The notes under the pieces: model-generated
Databases searched by the model: none
What the model was told of the DNA's origin: nothing
Seen by the model: the letters and a program-made list of their open reading frames with translations, nothing else
Position numbers and translations under genes: made by a program
NCBI RefSeq assembly: GCF_020889785.1
Contig: NZ_JACMYK010000010.1
Coordinates: forward strand, 54,131-118,130
Origin: Bradyrhizobium acaciae
GTDB taxonomy: Bacteria > Pseudomonadota > Alphaproteobacteria > Rhizobiales > Xanthobacteraceae
Direction: 5' to 3'
Length of the DNA stretch: 64,000 nucleotides
In this document: piece by piece, positions 47,796 through 55,567 of the stretch
Layout of the letters: every line of letters begins with the position of its first letter
How positions within the stretch are numbered: position 1 is the stretch's first letter

Positions 47796-50726
47796 TCAGC
47801 CCGGGCATCGTAGGTACTTGGTGGTGCCTTTGGCGCTCGACCAGGTTAGAACTTCGTTTAGGCGAGCAAGATTGATATTTGTTTTTCTAGTCTCTCCGGA
47901 GACAGTACACACAGCCGCGACCTTCCAGTTGACGCCGGAGCCGGAGAACGATTGAAATTCACACCGTGCGCCATCTGTCTCAGCGCCTTTCGTCGTGATC
48001 GTCACGACAAGTGCGTCGGTGCCCCCGGAAGCACCCTGACAGGCTCGGAGATCGGTGGTCCAAGCGCCCATGACGCTGGCCGAAAACGCTTCCTCAATAT
48101 CGGACGGCGTATTCGGAGCGGTGGCTGCCATGAGGGTTTGCTCAGTGGCAGAATCCCACACGTCGTTAGGGGCAAGGCCATTTCTCGTCTTGAATTCCTT
48201 TAGGGCGTCCCGCGAAGCGGCACTCCACAGATTGTTGTTGGTCGCCCGGTAATACCCAAGCTCTCGCAGTTTGTTGTGTACCCGAGCAGCATCGTTGCGA
48301 TTCAGAGGGTTGATGGAAGTACCTGCTCGCGGCGCGTAATAGGATTCTTGGGCCGGGTCTGTGCTAGGTTTTGCCCCCGGTGCAGCGCGGAGGGCTGCGG
48401 TTGAGTGCAATCGTTCAGCCGAGGCGACATCATAGCTATCGTCTGGAGATAGTCCGTTTGCTGATTTGAACGCTTTCAACGCGCTGCGAGATTGAGGGCC
48501 CCAGACGCCATTTATCGGTCCGCGGAAGAAGCCTAAGTCAAGGAGGCGCTTTTGGGCCGCGATAGCTGTTTCAAGATTGAGCAGGTCTGTGGCGGAATCG
48601 TCTTGCACCCGGGCTTCAGGTTTAGCCGCGGGCGCTCCCATGATTTCGGCCGGAAGCTGAACCATTGGGGGAGATTGGCCGTTAGGCCGCGCCTCAAGCG
48701 GTGGGGATGATCCAATGCCAGGAATGGTGGTGGGCGAAGGGCGTGAGCGCCAAGCAGACGTTATGCGGCGACCATCTTGACTCAACAAGGTTGCTTTGCT
48801 TCTCACTTCCTCTTCAACGACTCGCAAGTCGCTTTCCTGATATCGAAAGTTCGAGCAACGCGCGTTGTAGTCATCGGCAAGTTTATTGAACTCGTCTGTT
48901 TCGTACGGATTGCGTAAGTCTCCTTCAATACTTTTCAGTCTGGCTTTCTGATAGCGACAGTATCGGATATTTGACCGTGAAAGGAGATTGCCTGACCCGA
49001 TGGGAGGTTTGATCTCGGACGCGTCCGCCTGGTCAGTTTGTGGAGTTGGAATTCTGGGACTTGAGAAATTGTCGCCATCTGCGCGAGGAGGAATGGATGG
49101 GAAAGTAGGCTGAACAGGGTGAGATGAAGATCTTGAGCCGGAACTTGAAGGACCCGAATTGTTCGACATGGTCGCGGCTAGCAGCACAAGGCCTATGACG
49201 CCGAAAAAGCCCCATTTGACGTACCGACCGTTCCTTTGACTCTGTAATTTGACTTTGAGTTGATTGTAGACGGCGCGGTCTTCCGCGGAGAGATCTAACT
49301 TCAATAGGTCGTCTAGAGCACCTAGCGCAGCGGAGGTCTCTCCTCCCTCCACAAGCTTCAACAGGCGCTTTTCTTTCGCATTCTTCGTGGCGGCGAAAAG
49401 GTCTTCTCGGAGCCTCCCACTGAGGTCGACTGAGGGGGCTACGTCGCTTGCTAAACGCAATAGTTCTTCGATGATAATCTTAGCGGCTACCGGCGAGTTC
49501 TCTTCATTGTTCAGGTCAATCGCAAGGCCACGTAGCAATATCCACGGGAGGTCGGCGAACTTCGTTTGTTTGAGTTCGTCCAGGGCCGTGGAGAACAGAA
49601 GCCAAAGGTCGCGAGCTTCTCCTTTTGAAGAGGCGCCGAATCCACCACTCTCTAAGTCAGCGGCGATGGTCCATTTGGAAACGCGATCAATGAAATCCTT
49701 CAGCGGGACTATTCTTCTTTCGGCAATTCGGTCTCGCAGTACTTGGTCATCCTCCGCTAACTGTTCAGAAGCTCTCGGGAGCGCTTCAAATGCTTCCGAG
49801 GCGACTTCTGAAATGGCTAGCGCCGAAATGTAATCGTCGTGCTGATTAGCGCGATCGAGGCAGAGATTTCGTATCGTGAAGTAGAGCTGACGAGAGCGGG
49901 GGTCGTCGCGACCTTTGCTTGCTTCTGATTCAATCAGGGGTCGAGCTAACTCAAGCCACTTTCGGAGATAATGTGACAGTGTGCCGACATCTTCGTTAGT
50001 CGCGGGCTTCGATTTCAAATTCTCAGCAGTAGCGGTTATTTGCTCTTCAAGTTCTCCTAATTCAGACGATGCAAACTGAGCGTATGATCTCAGCAGCCTC
50101 TCTAACGCTTGCAGCCGGTCTTCATCGGGCTGAGCCAAGATTCGTCTGGTGCAATCTCGAAGTGGCGCAGCGGCTGCCTTGGCGCTCTTCAAGCCCCCAA
50201 GCAGTGCTTTGACGTGTTGCTCGTAGAGTGTTTCGAGCGCCTCCTTCACGGCCTCCAAAGACGGGCTCACGATGCCAGCTTGCCGCCTGACGGATTGGAT
50301 CTTCGTGAAGATATTGGCCGGCGCTGTTTGAGCTTGGGCGTCCAATATCGAAAAGAGAATGTCGCTCGATGCGGGCGAGCGAGAAGCTAGTTCTGTCAGA
50401 ACGTTTGACCTTGAGAGCGGGGCAGCTTTTTCGGCTTCTTTGAGAAGCGCTGCCGGTGAGCCTTTCAATGCTGCCACCAATCGAGCGACTTGATTTGGCG
50501 GACTGTCAAAAAGATAAGAAACCTCTACGCTTGTGCGCTGACGAGGATTGATTAGCGCCTCACGGGCTTCCGCAATGACATCTTCCGATATCTCCGCGTC
50601 GACTAGGGCGTCCTCGACCGCCTCAGCAATCCGATCCAAAGGCGTGGTCGGGTCGACCTTGAGAACAAAGAACGGATTTTTGAGCAGCTGAAATGATCTA
50701 ACATCACATTCCAAAATGTCGGTCAT
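47796..50726 (-). CDS. J-like membrane protein with two periplasmic peptidoglycan-binding domains
   Basis: A 976-residue protein. Residues 8-75 look like a degenerate J domain (N-P-F-F-V-L-K-V-D-P-T-T-P, then helices) with no H-P-D. A long helical cytoplasmic part follows to about 495. One membrane helix lies at 500-520 (W-G-F-F-G-V-I-G-L-V-L-L-A-A), then a Pro/Ser linker. Two PG-binding-1 domains (about 715-775 and 810-870) have L-L-D-L-G-F-F-R-G-P-I-N-G-V-W-G and L-R-E-L-G-Y-Y. A final W-T-T-D-L-R-A-C...L-R-C-P-G domain is common in rhizobial exported proteins. ATG 50726 follows a G-rich site. Confidence 0.78.
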   Translation of the reverse strand: MTDILECDVRSFQLLKNPFFVLKVDPTTPLDRIAEAVEDALVDAEISEDVIAEAREALINPRQRTSVEVSYLFDSPPNQVARLVAALKGSPAALLKEAEKAAPLSRSNVLTELASRSPASSDILFSILDAQAQTAPANIFTKIQSVRRQAGIVSPSLEAVKEALETLYEQHVKALLGGLKSAKAAAAPLRDCTRRILAQPDEDRLQALERLLRSYAQFASSELGELEEQITATAENLKSKPATNEDVGTLSHYLRKWLELARPLIESEASKGRDDPRSRQLYFTIRNLCLDRANQHDDYISALAISEVASEAFEALPRASEQLAEDDQVLRDRIAERRIVPLKDFIDRVSKWTIAADLESGGFGASSKGEARDLWLLFSTALDELKQTKFADLPWILLRGLAIDLNNEENSPVAAKIIIEELLRLASDVAPSVDLSGRLREDLFAATKNAKEKRLLKLVEGGETSAALGALDDLLKLDLSAEDRAVYNQLKVKLQSQRNGRYVKWGFFGVIGLVLLAATMSNNSGPSSSGSRSSSHPVQPTFPSIPPRADGDNFSSPRIPTPQTDQADASEIKPPIGSGNLLSRSNIRYCRYQKARLKSIEGDLRNPYETDEFNKLADDYNARCSNFRYQESDLRVVEEEVRSKATLLSQDGRRITSAWRSRPSPTTIPGIGSSPPLEARPNGQSPPMVQLPAEIMGAPAAKPEARVQDDSATDLLNLETAIAAQKRLLDLGFFRGPINGVWGPQSRSALKAFKSANGLSPDDSYDVASAERLHSTAALRAAPGAKPSTDPAQESYYAPRAGTSINPLNRNDAARVHNKLRELGYYRATNNNLWSAASRDALKEFKTRNGLAPNDVWDSATEQTLMAATAPNTPSDIEEAFSASVMGAWTTDLRACQGASGGTDALVVTITTKGAETDGARCEFQSFSGSGVNWKVAAVCTVSGETRKTNINLARLNEVLTWSSAKGTTKYLRCPG

Positions 50727-50988
50727 GCTCTGGCCCCCGCCCGTGAGCGTATGCAACCGGAGGGCGTTTTTGAAGTTAAACTTTCAGCCTGCGCTTCCAG
50801 GCGAACGAGTATGTCGATGACCCATTGGGTAAGGACTTCCCTGTAGCCGTCCCTGGACGGGACATCACTGATCGCTGATTCGCGCGTGCTTTCGAGTAAT
50901 GCTGGCTAACCAACATCGGTAACTATTGCGGGCAAGCGGCCCAATGCCCATCATTAATGGACGATTCGTTTCGCAGGCTGGGGGACCG

Positions 50989-52305
50989 ATGAAAGCGATA
51001 CCGAATGCCGACACGAAGTTCGCCGACGAAGATGAGTTTCGGGAAATCTTAAAGCGGTTAATTGTCCCCGGCATTCCAATCGAGGACGTGAAGTCATTGC
51101 AGGGGCGCGAGGCGAAGCTGCGTGAAATTAGCCGCGCACTCAATTCAAAGGGAATGCACGTCTTTATTCATGGAGAACGTGGAATCGGAAAGACGTCGCT
51201 CGCGGTGAGCGCGGCGAAGACGTTCCTAAAGATTGACGCGTATCCGCCCTATGTCGGCTGTGACGAAGACGCGACTTTCGACCATTTGATCAGGGATATT
51301 TGCCGTGAGTTTCTTGGATCAGGAGTTCTGAGGCGGCAAACCGACTTCCAACAGTCAGCGGGATTCAACCTAGCTTTCTTGAAATACGAAGTTAAGGGGA
51401 GCGGGGGAACGTGGATAATTCCAGAGAAAGTCGAAACCATAAACGAGGCGGCAGACATGATCGGCGAGGCCGCACAGCTTTCGGGATATTCCGAGCCCCT
51501 TATCGTGGTGGACGAATTCGATCGCATTAAAGATGATCAAATGAAGCGTCGATTCTCTGACCTGATCAAACGCATTCACGACAAATCTGTCAATGTTCGA
51601 TTCTTGTTTTGCGGGATAGGCAAAACGCTTGATGAGTTGACGAGTGGACATCTGTCCTCCAATCGGCCTTTGCATCCGATTGAGCTTGATCAGATATCTC
51701 ATGATGCTCGCTGGCGCATCGTTACTCGAGCGGCTGACGCGTTAGGCTTCACGGTTGACGGTGAGCATCTCATTCGCGTGGGTCACATCAGCGATGGTTT
51801 TCCATACTACATTCATCTGGTCGCTCAGAATTTGTTTTGGATTGCCTTCGATAAGCATCCGCATGACCCCGTCATTACGTCCGCTGATTTTCATGCGGCT
51901 GTGATGGGATCCATGGAACAGGCCGAGTCGCCACTGAAGTCGGCCTATAAGTTGGCGATTCAGAAGACAAAAAACTCACTCGACTATGAGGAGGTCCTTT
52001 GGTCGGCTGCAGCAGGCACTCACATGCAGCGACAAAGTCGCGAGATGTACGACAATTCCTACATTCCAATGATGGAAGAGCGATTGCGCAAAGAACTCTT
52101 CGACACGAAGATTCAAGAAAAGAGGACGGCACTTACTTACGAGAAGTATAGGGATCGCCTCTATAAGCTGACAGATCAGCGGCACGGCCGAATTTTGGAG
52201 AAGTCGCGTAATTCTTGGTATGAATTTCCGGAGAAGGTCAATCGCGGATATGTGAGGCTCGTGGCCGAACGAAATGGCGTTCAACTTGGCACCGACCATT
52301 TTTGA
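50989..52305 (+). CDS. AAA/STAND-like ATPase, divergent from chaperone operon
   Basis: A 438-residue protein. Walker A is G-E-R-G-I-G-K-T-S near residue 62. Walker B is I-V-V-D-E-F-D-R-I near 171, followed by sensor-like F-L-F-C-G-I-G. This is the Cdc6/ORC or archaeal-type ATPase pattern with a C-terminal helical part ending in a basic winged-helix-like segment. It stands alone, divergent from the J-like gene by 262 nt, and precedes the small resolvase by 67 nt. ATG 50989 follows GGGGGACC. Role unknown; a sensor ATPase fits the neighbourhood. Confidence 0.8.
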   Translation: MKAIPNADTKFADEDEFREILKRLIVPGIPIEDVKSLQGREAKLREISRALNSKGMHVFIHGERGIGKTSLAVSAAKTFLKIDAYPPYVGCDEDATFDHLIRDICREFLGSGVLRRQTDFQQSAGFNLAFLKYEVKGSGGTWIIPEKVETINEAADMIGEAAQLSGYSEPLIVVDEFDRIKDDQMKRRFSDLIKRIHDKSVNVRFLFCGIGKTLDELTSGHLSSNRPLHPIELDQISHDARWRIVTRAADALGFTVDGEHLIRVGHISDGFPYYIHLVAQNLFWIAFDKHPHDPVITSADFHAAVMGSMEQAESPLKSAYKLAIQKTKNSLDYEEVLWSAAAGTHMQRQSREMYDNSYIPMMEERLRKELFDTKIQEKRTALTYEKYRDRLYKLTDQRHGRILEKSRNSWYEFPEKVNRGYVRLVAERNGVQLGTDHF

Positions 52306-52372
52306 CAATGGTGATGGTCGCCGTTGTCCCGCATTACGAATTGAAGGAGGCAGCTTCTTTTGAGAGGCAGTC

Positions 52373-53005
52373 TTGGCGAAATTCATCGCATACTTCCGAG
52401 TGTCTACCGAACGCCAAGGCAAGTCCGGACTTGGTTTGGCGGCTCAGCACCGCAAGATATCCGAGTTCGTTGTAAGCGCTGGTACGCTGATCGCGGAATT
52501 CTGTGACGTTCAGTCTGGGAAAGACGATTCACGTGTGGAGTTGCAACGAGCGATCCAACTGGCGAAGCGGGAGAACGCAAAGATTGTTATTGCCCGCCTC
52601 GATCGGTTCTCACGTCGTGTCAGCTTCATCGCAGGCATTCTTGAGCAGGGCATCGGCCTCGTCTGCGCCGAAATGCCCACTGCAACCGATTTCCAACTGC
52701 ACATATTCGCAGCTCTGGCTCAAGAGGAGCGTCGACTGATTTCCGAACGTACAAGAGCGGCGTTGGCCGAAGCCAAACATCGAGGGAAGATTCTCGGCTT
52801 GAATAGTCGGAATTTGGCCGCGAAGAATCGCAAGGCCGCTGACGAATTTGCATCCCAACTCAGGGAGAAATTGGATGCGGATTTGTTGCGGCGATCTTAC
52901 AGTGAGATTGCGCGGCACTTGAACGATAGGGGAATTATGACGGCGACCGGGCGGAGGTTCTACCCGCAGACGGTCAAAAACTACCTGACTCGAGTCGGCG
53001 AGTAG
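52373..53005 (+). CDS. Small serine recombinase (resolvase/invertase family)
   Basis: A 210-residue protein with a resolvase domain (Y-F-R-V-S-T near the N-terminus, catalytic Ser11; I-A-R-L-D-R-F-S-R helix at about 70; E-R-R-L-I-S-E-R-T-R-A-A-L long helix) and a C-terminal helix-turn-helix (I-A-R-H-L-N-D-R-G-I-M-T-A-T-G-R-R-F). TTG start at 52373. It may resolve or invert a segment of the element; no paired res or inverted sites were identified by eye. Confidence 0.9.
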   Translation: MAKFIAYFRVSTERQGKSGLGLAAQHRKISEFVVSAGTLIAEFCDVQSGKDDSRVELQRAIQLAKRENAKIVIARLDRFSRRVSFIAGILEQGIGLVCAEMPTATDFQLHIFAALAQEERRLISERTRAALAEAKHRGKILGLNSRNLAAKNRKAADEFASQLREKLDADLLRRSYSEIARHLNDRGIMTATGRRFYPQTVKNYLTRVGE

Positions 53006-53111
53006 ACGTGCGTTGTCGGTGGTTCGGCAAATCGACAACTGACCGGCGTGTGAGTGCGTTCGAGCTCGCAGATGCCTCTCTAGGCGCGTGGATCCCGCTC
53101 TTAGGGCAGCT

Positions 53112-53720
53112 CTATGAAATAAAGTCGGTGTCGAAAGCTCGCATCATGTGTCCGAGCTTAAGAGCCTTTGACTTGAGATATCCCCTGTTTTGCTCGGTTG
53201 GCTCGCTTTCGAGCCGAACTCTCTCAACCGCAATGCCTTGGTTGGCCAGCCCGGCAATCTTACGAGGATTGTTAGTTAGCAGACGGACTGATGAGCACCC
53301 TAGGTGCTTTAGGATGAATGCCGCTTGTTCATAAGCGCGCGGATCGGGAGGTACTCCAAGCCGCTTATAAGCGTCCGCTGTGTCGATTCCCTCGGTAGCC
53401 GACAATGCCATTCCCCGAACCTTAGCAAGCAAGCCGGCACCGCGTCCGTCCTGAAGCATGTAAACGAAGACTCCACCTTCACTTTGTATCCTCCTCAAGC
53501 TTGTCTCTAGTTGCCAATGGCAATCGCAATCGACACTTTCAAATATCTCGCCTGTGTAGCAAGCGCTCTGCACCCGAACTAATGGACATTCGACCTGTTT
53601 GTCGCTCAAAAGCGCAAGGACATTGTCTTGCTCGTTATCAGACCACGAGAAGACATACAGAATGAAATCGCCGTACCGGGTACGAAGTGGAGAGTGGGCA
53701 ATTCGCGGCTCACTTAGCAT
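53112..53720 (-). CDS. GTP cyclohydrolase II homologue with Tyr-to-Met switch (FAPy-type product predicted)
   Basis: A 202-residue RibA-family enzyme. Zinc ligands Cys54, Cys65 and Cys67 are intact (S-A-C-Y-T-G-E, D-C-D-C), as are D-G-R-G-A-G-L, the D-P-R catalytic region and L-L-T-N-N-P-R-K. At the position of E. coli Tyr105 (Y-A-L-Q) this protein has Met104 (G-M-A-L-S). In Streptomyces SCO6655 the same Tyr-to-Met change makes the enzyme stop at the N-formyl pyrimidine product (FAPy) instead of the riboflavin precursor. It is not in a riboflavin operon but overlaps the SLATT gene by 11 nt in an McrBC operon. Confidence 0.88.
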   Translation of the reverse strand: MLSEPRIAHSPLRTRYGDFILYVFSWSDNEQDNVLALLSDKQVECPLVRVQSACYTGEIFESVDCDCHWQLETSLRRIQSEGGVFVYMLQDGRGAGLLAKVRGMALSATEGIDTADAYKRLGVPPDPRAYEQAAFILKHLGCSSVRLLTNNPRKIAGLANQGIAVERVRLESEPTEQNRGYLKSKALKLGHMMRAFDTDFIS

Positions 53721-54231
53721 TGGCGTTCCCTACCTCGCCCAGTGGAAGAGACGGCGTCTTGGCTAGCAACGCATCGGGTTCAGGCACGAGACCTTCCCAT
53801 TGCTCGTGGACGTGGAACGCGATTTCGGCCGTTTTCATCGCCAAGAGCTTGTTTCTTTTATCTGCATCAGCATTCGCATAGTCGTGAAGGCCAAAATCGT
53901 ACGCTGCCTTCTCACGCTCCAATTCTCTTTGCGCTCGTCTATATATCGACCAAAGTCGCTGCGGCTTCCTAAGCTGGAGCCACGCTGTCGCTGCGGCCGA
54001 AAAGACCGAAAGGCACGCTGGAATAAGCTTGCCCCAAAGCCAACCATCTCCAAGGGTAACGAAGAGAGGAGCAGCTAGTGTAAAGCAAATTACCACGTAG
54101 AATGACATCTGCGATTCGTGCTTGTTGTGGTCGGCCTTCTCCCTCATTCCTGCATGGACTGCGGAGTAATAGTCAGTAGCTTTTGCGTAGGTGTCTGTTT
54201 GGATCAATTTATCATTTCGAAATAGACTCAT
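53710..54231 (-). CDS. SLATT/DUF4231-type two-helix membrane protein
   Basis: A 173-residue protein. An N-terminal helix (Y-Y-S-A-V-H-A-G-M-R-E-K-A-D-H-N-K-H) leads into two adjacent membrane helices (about residues 45-85). Then comes a basic helix, R-K-P-Q-R-L-W-S-I-Y-R-R-A-Q-R-E-L-E-R-E-K-A-style, and a C-terminal helix with H-V-H-E-Q-W-E-G-L-V. This is the SLATT pattern, proposed to be a pore-forming effector in nucleotide-signal conflict systems. ATG 54231 lies 4 nt after the McrC stop with GAGG ahead. It is translationally linked to both neighbours. Confidence 0.82.
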   Translation of the reverse strand: MSLFRNDKLIQTDTYAKATDYYSAVHAGMREKADHNKHESQMSFYVVICFTLAAPLFVTLGDGWLWGKLIPACLSVFSAAATAWLQLRKPQRLWSIYRRAQRELEREKAAYDFGLHDYANADADKRNKLLAMKTAEIAFHVHEQWEGLVPEPDALLAKTPSLPLGEVGNANAK

Positions 54232-54235
54232 GTCA

Positions 54236-55567
54236 CTACCTCGTCCGAACTCGTTGGTCTGGCGCTCGCGTTCCGTACGCCTTGAGACCACCAGCCACGG
54301 GAACATTGGTTGTTTGGATCCCCTCTATACAGCTATGCTCTAAATCGATTGGCAGCACCCAAAGTCTCAATTGGCTTGAAAAGTCGAACGGAGGAAGCGG
54401 TCGCATAAATTGGGGTCGCTTCGGATAGATCAGAACCAGCTCGCCCTCCGATTGACCTCCGAGATACTTGTGACCATACGCGAATAGTTGATAGAAATCT
54501 GATTGCCGTAGATCGTAACTATCTCTCTTGTTGCCTGCATCAATCAGTTTCCATTTTGCATCGAGCACCCAGCGCTTCTTGCCATGTGTGACCAGGAAGT
54601 CAGGTTCGAGACGAAATACCTTCCCGCCATCATGCTCACAAAGGTGCTGTGACGCTGCATGTGCCTTAAGTGATGCCTCTTTCAGTAGAGCCCTTCTGAG
54701 AATTGACCCGACATACCGTTCAAAGAGCTTCTCCATCGGGAATAACAGACTTATTCCGCGCCATTCGTGGGCTAACGCCATCGGCGTCTGCTGGCGCAGT
54801 ATCAGTTCACACCATGGCCTGATCTGTTGGTAACGGGCCAGCAATCGATCGTCTCGCCATTGCTCGAAATCGCTCCACACATTCGAGCTTGCAGGGATCT
54901 CATGGAGGAGGTTGCGCAACTCATGCCCGAGATGCCAATTGCGAGACTCTTGCGTCGTCTTACAAGCAATCTCTAGCGCGAGCTTAAGCAAGCGATTTTC
55001 GGGTATATCCGCCAGGAAGATGTCGTGACGAATCTGGAAATGATGCCGGCGACCCGGTGGCTGCCGCAGTTGCTTCCCAAGATCAAGCTGTCCCCGTAAA
55101 TAGATCTTTTCTTCCTCGACACGGCGATAATCAAATCGGACTCCGCGCTTTACAAGGTGATCTAGCGCAAGCAAGAATTGCTGAATAACCCATTCGTTTA
55201 GTGGGGCATCAAACAACTGGAGGTCCGCTGGACCAATCTCCCTAACAGGCAGATCAAGCGCACTCAGTATCATCCGCCGAAGTAGCTGGCGGCTCTTATT
55301 GACGTCGTCACTGAGTTCAAAGTGTTTTGGAAGAATCTCGAGGCGCGTACCGCAAGGCGTTTCGAGAACGCCAACGTAGTTGTCCAATCTAAGACAACGT
55401 CGATTTTCTAGATGCGCGAGTGAAGCGCCGCTGTTCCTGAATAGAGACATGAGGCGACACAGCCACTCAAACGCTGAAGAGGAGACCCGTTCGCAATCGA
55501 GTGACCGAACGGCTAGTTCGTCGGTTGTGAGCCTTGCATGCTCTCTAACGACAATCGATTCCTTCAA
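54236..55567 (-). CDS. McrC-type nuclease subunit of a McrBC restriction system
   Basis: A 443-residue protein with the McrC N-terminal region (V-G-V-L-E-T-P-x-G-T-R-L-E-I-L-P-K-H) and a C-terminal PD-(D/E)xK nuclease: L-E-P-D-F-L-V near residue 320, then W-V-L-D-A-K-W-K near 333. The core residues D and D-x-K are intact. McrC cuts DNA when McrB translocates along it from modified sites. The start is TTG 55567, overlapping the McrB stop (TTGA). Confidence 0.92.
   Translation of the reverse strand: MKESIVVREHARLTTDELAVRSLDCERVSSSAFEWLCRLMSLFRNSGASLAHLENRRCLRLDNYVGVLETPCGTRLEILPKHFELSDDVNKSRQLLRRMILSALDLPVREIGPADLQLFDAPLNEWVIQQFLLALDHLVKRGVRFDYRRVEEEKIYLRGQLDLGKQLRQPPGRRHHFQIRHDIFLADIPENRLLKLALEIACKTTQESRNWHLGHELRNLLHEIPASSNVWSDFEQWRDDRLLARYQQIRPWCELILRQQTPMALAHEWRGISLLFPMEKLFERYVGSILRRALLKEASLKAHAASQHLCEHDGGKVFRLEPDFLVTHGKKRWVLDAKWKLIDAGNKRDSYDLRQSDFYQLFAYGHKYLGGQSEGELVLIYPKRPQFMRPLPPFDFSSQLRLWVLPIDLEHSCIEGIQTTNVPVAGGLKAYGTRAPDQRVRTR

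Noticed and set aside
53112..53720. Reading the cyclohydrolase gene as a normal ribA for riboflavin
   Set aside because: No other rib genes are near, it is coupled to SLATT and McrBC genes, and the product-determining Tyr is Met.
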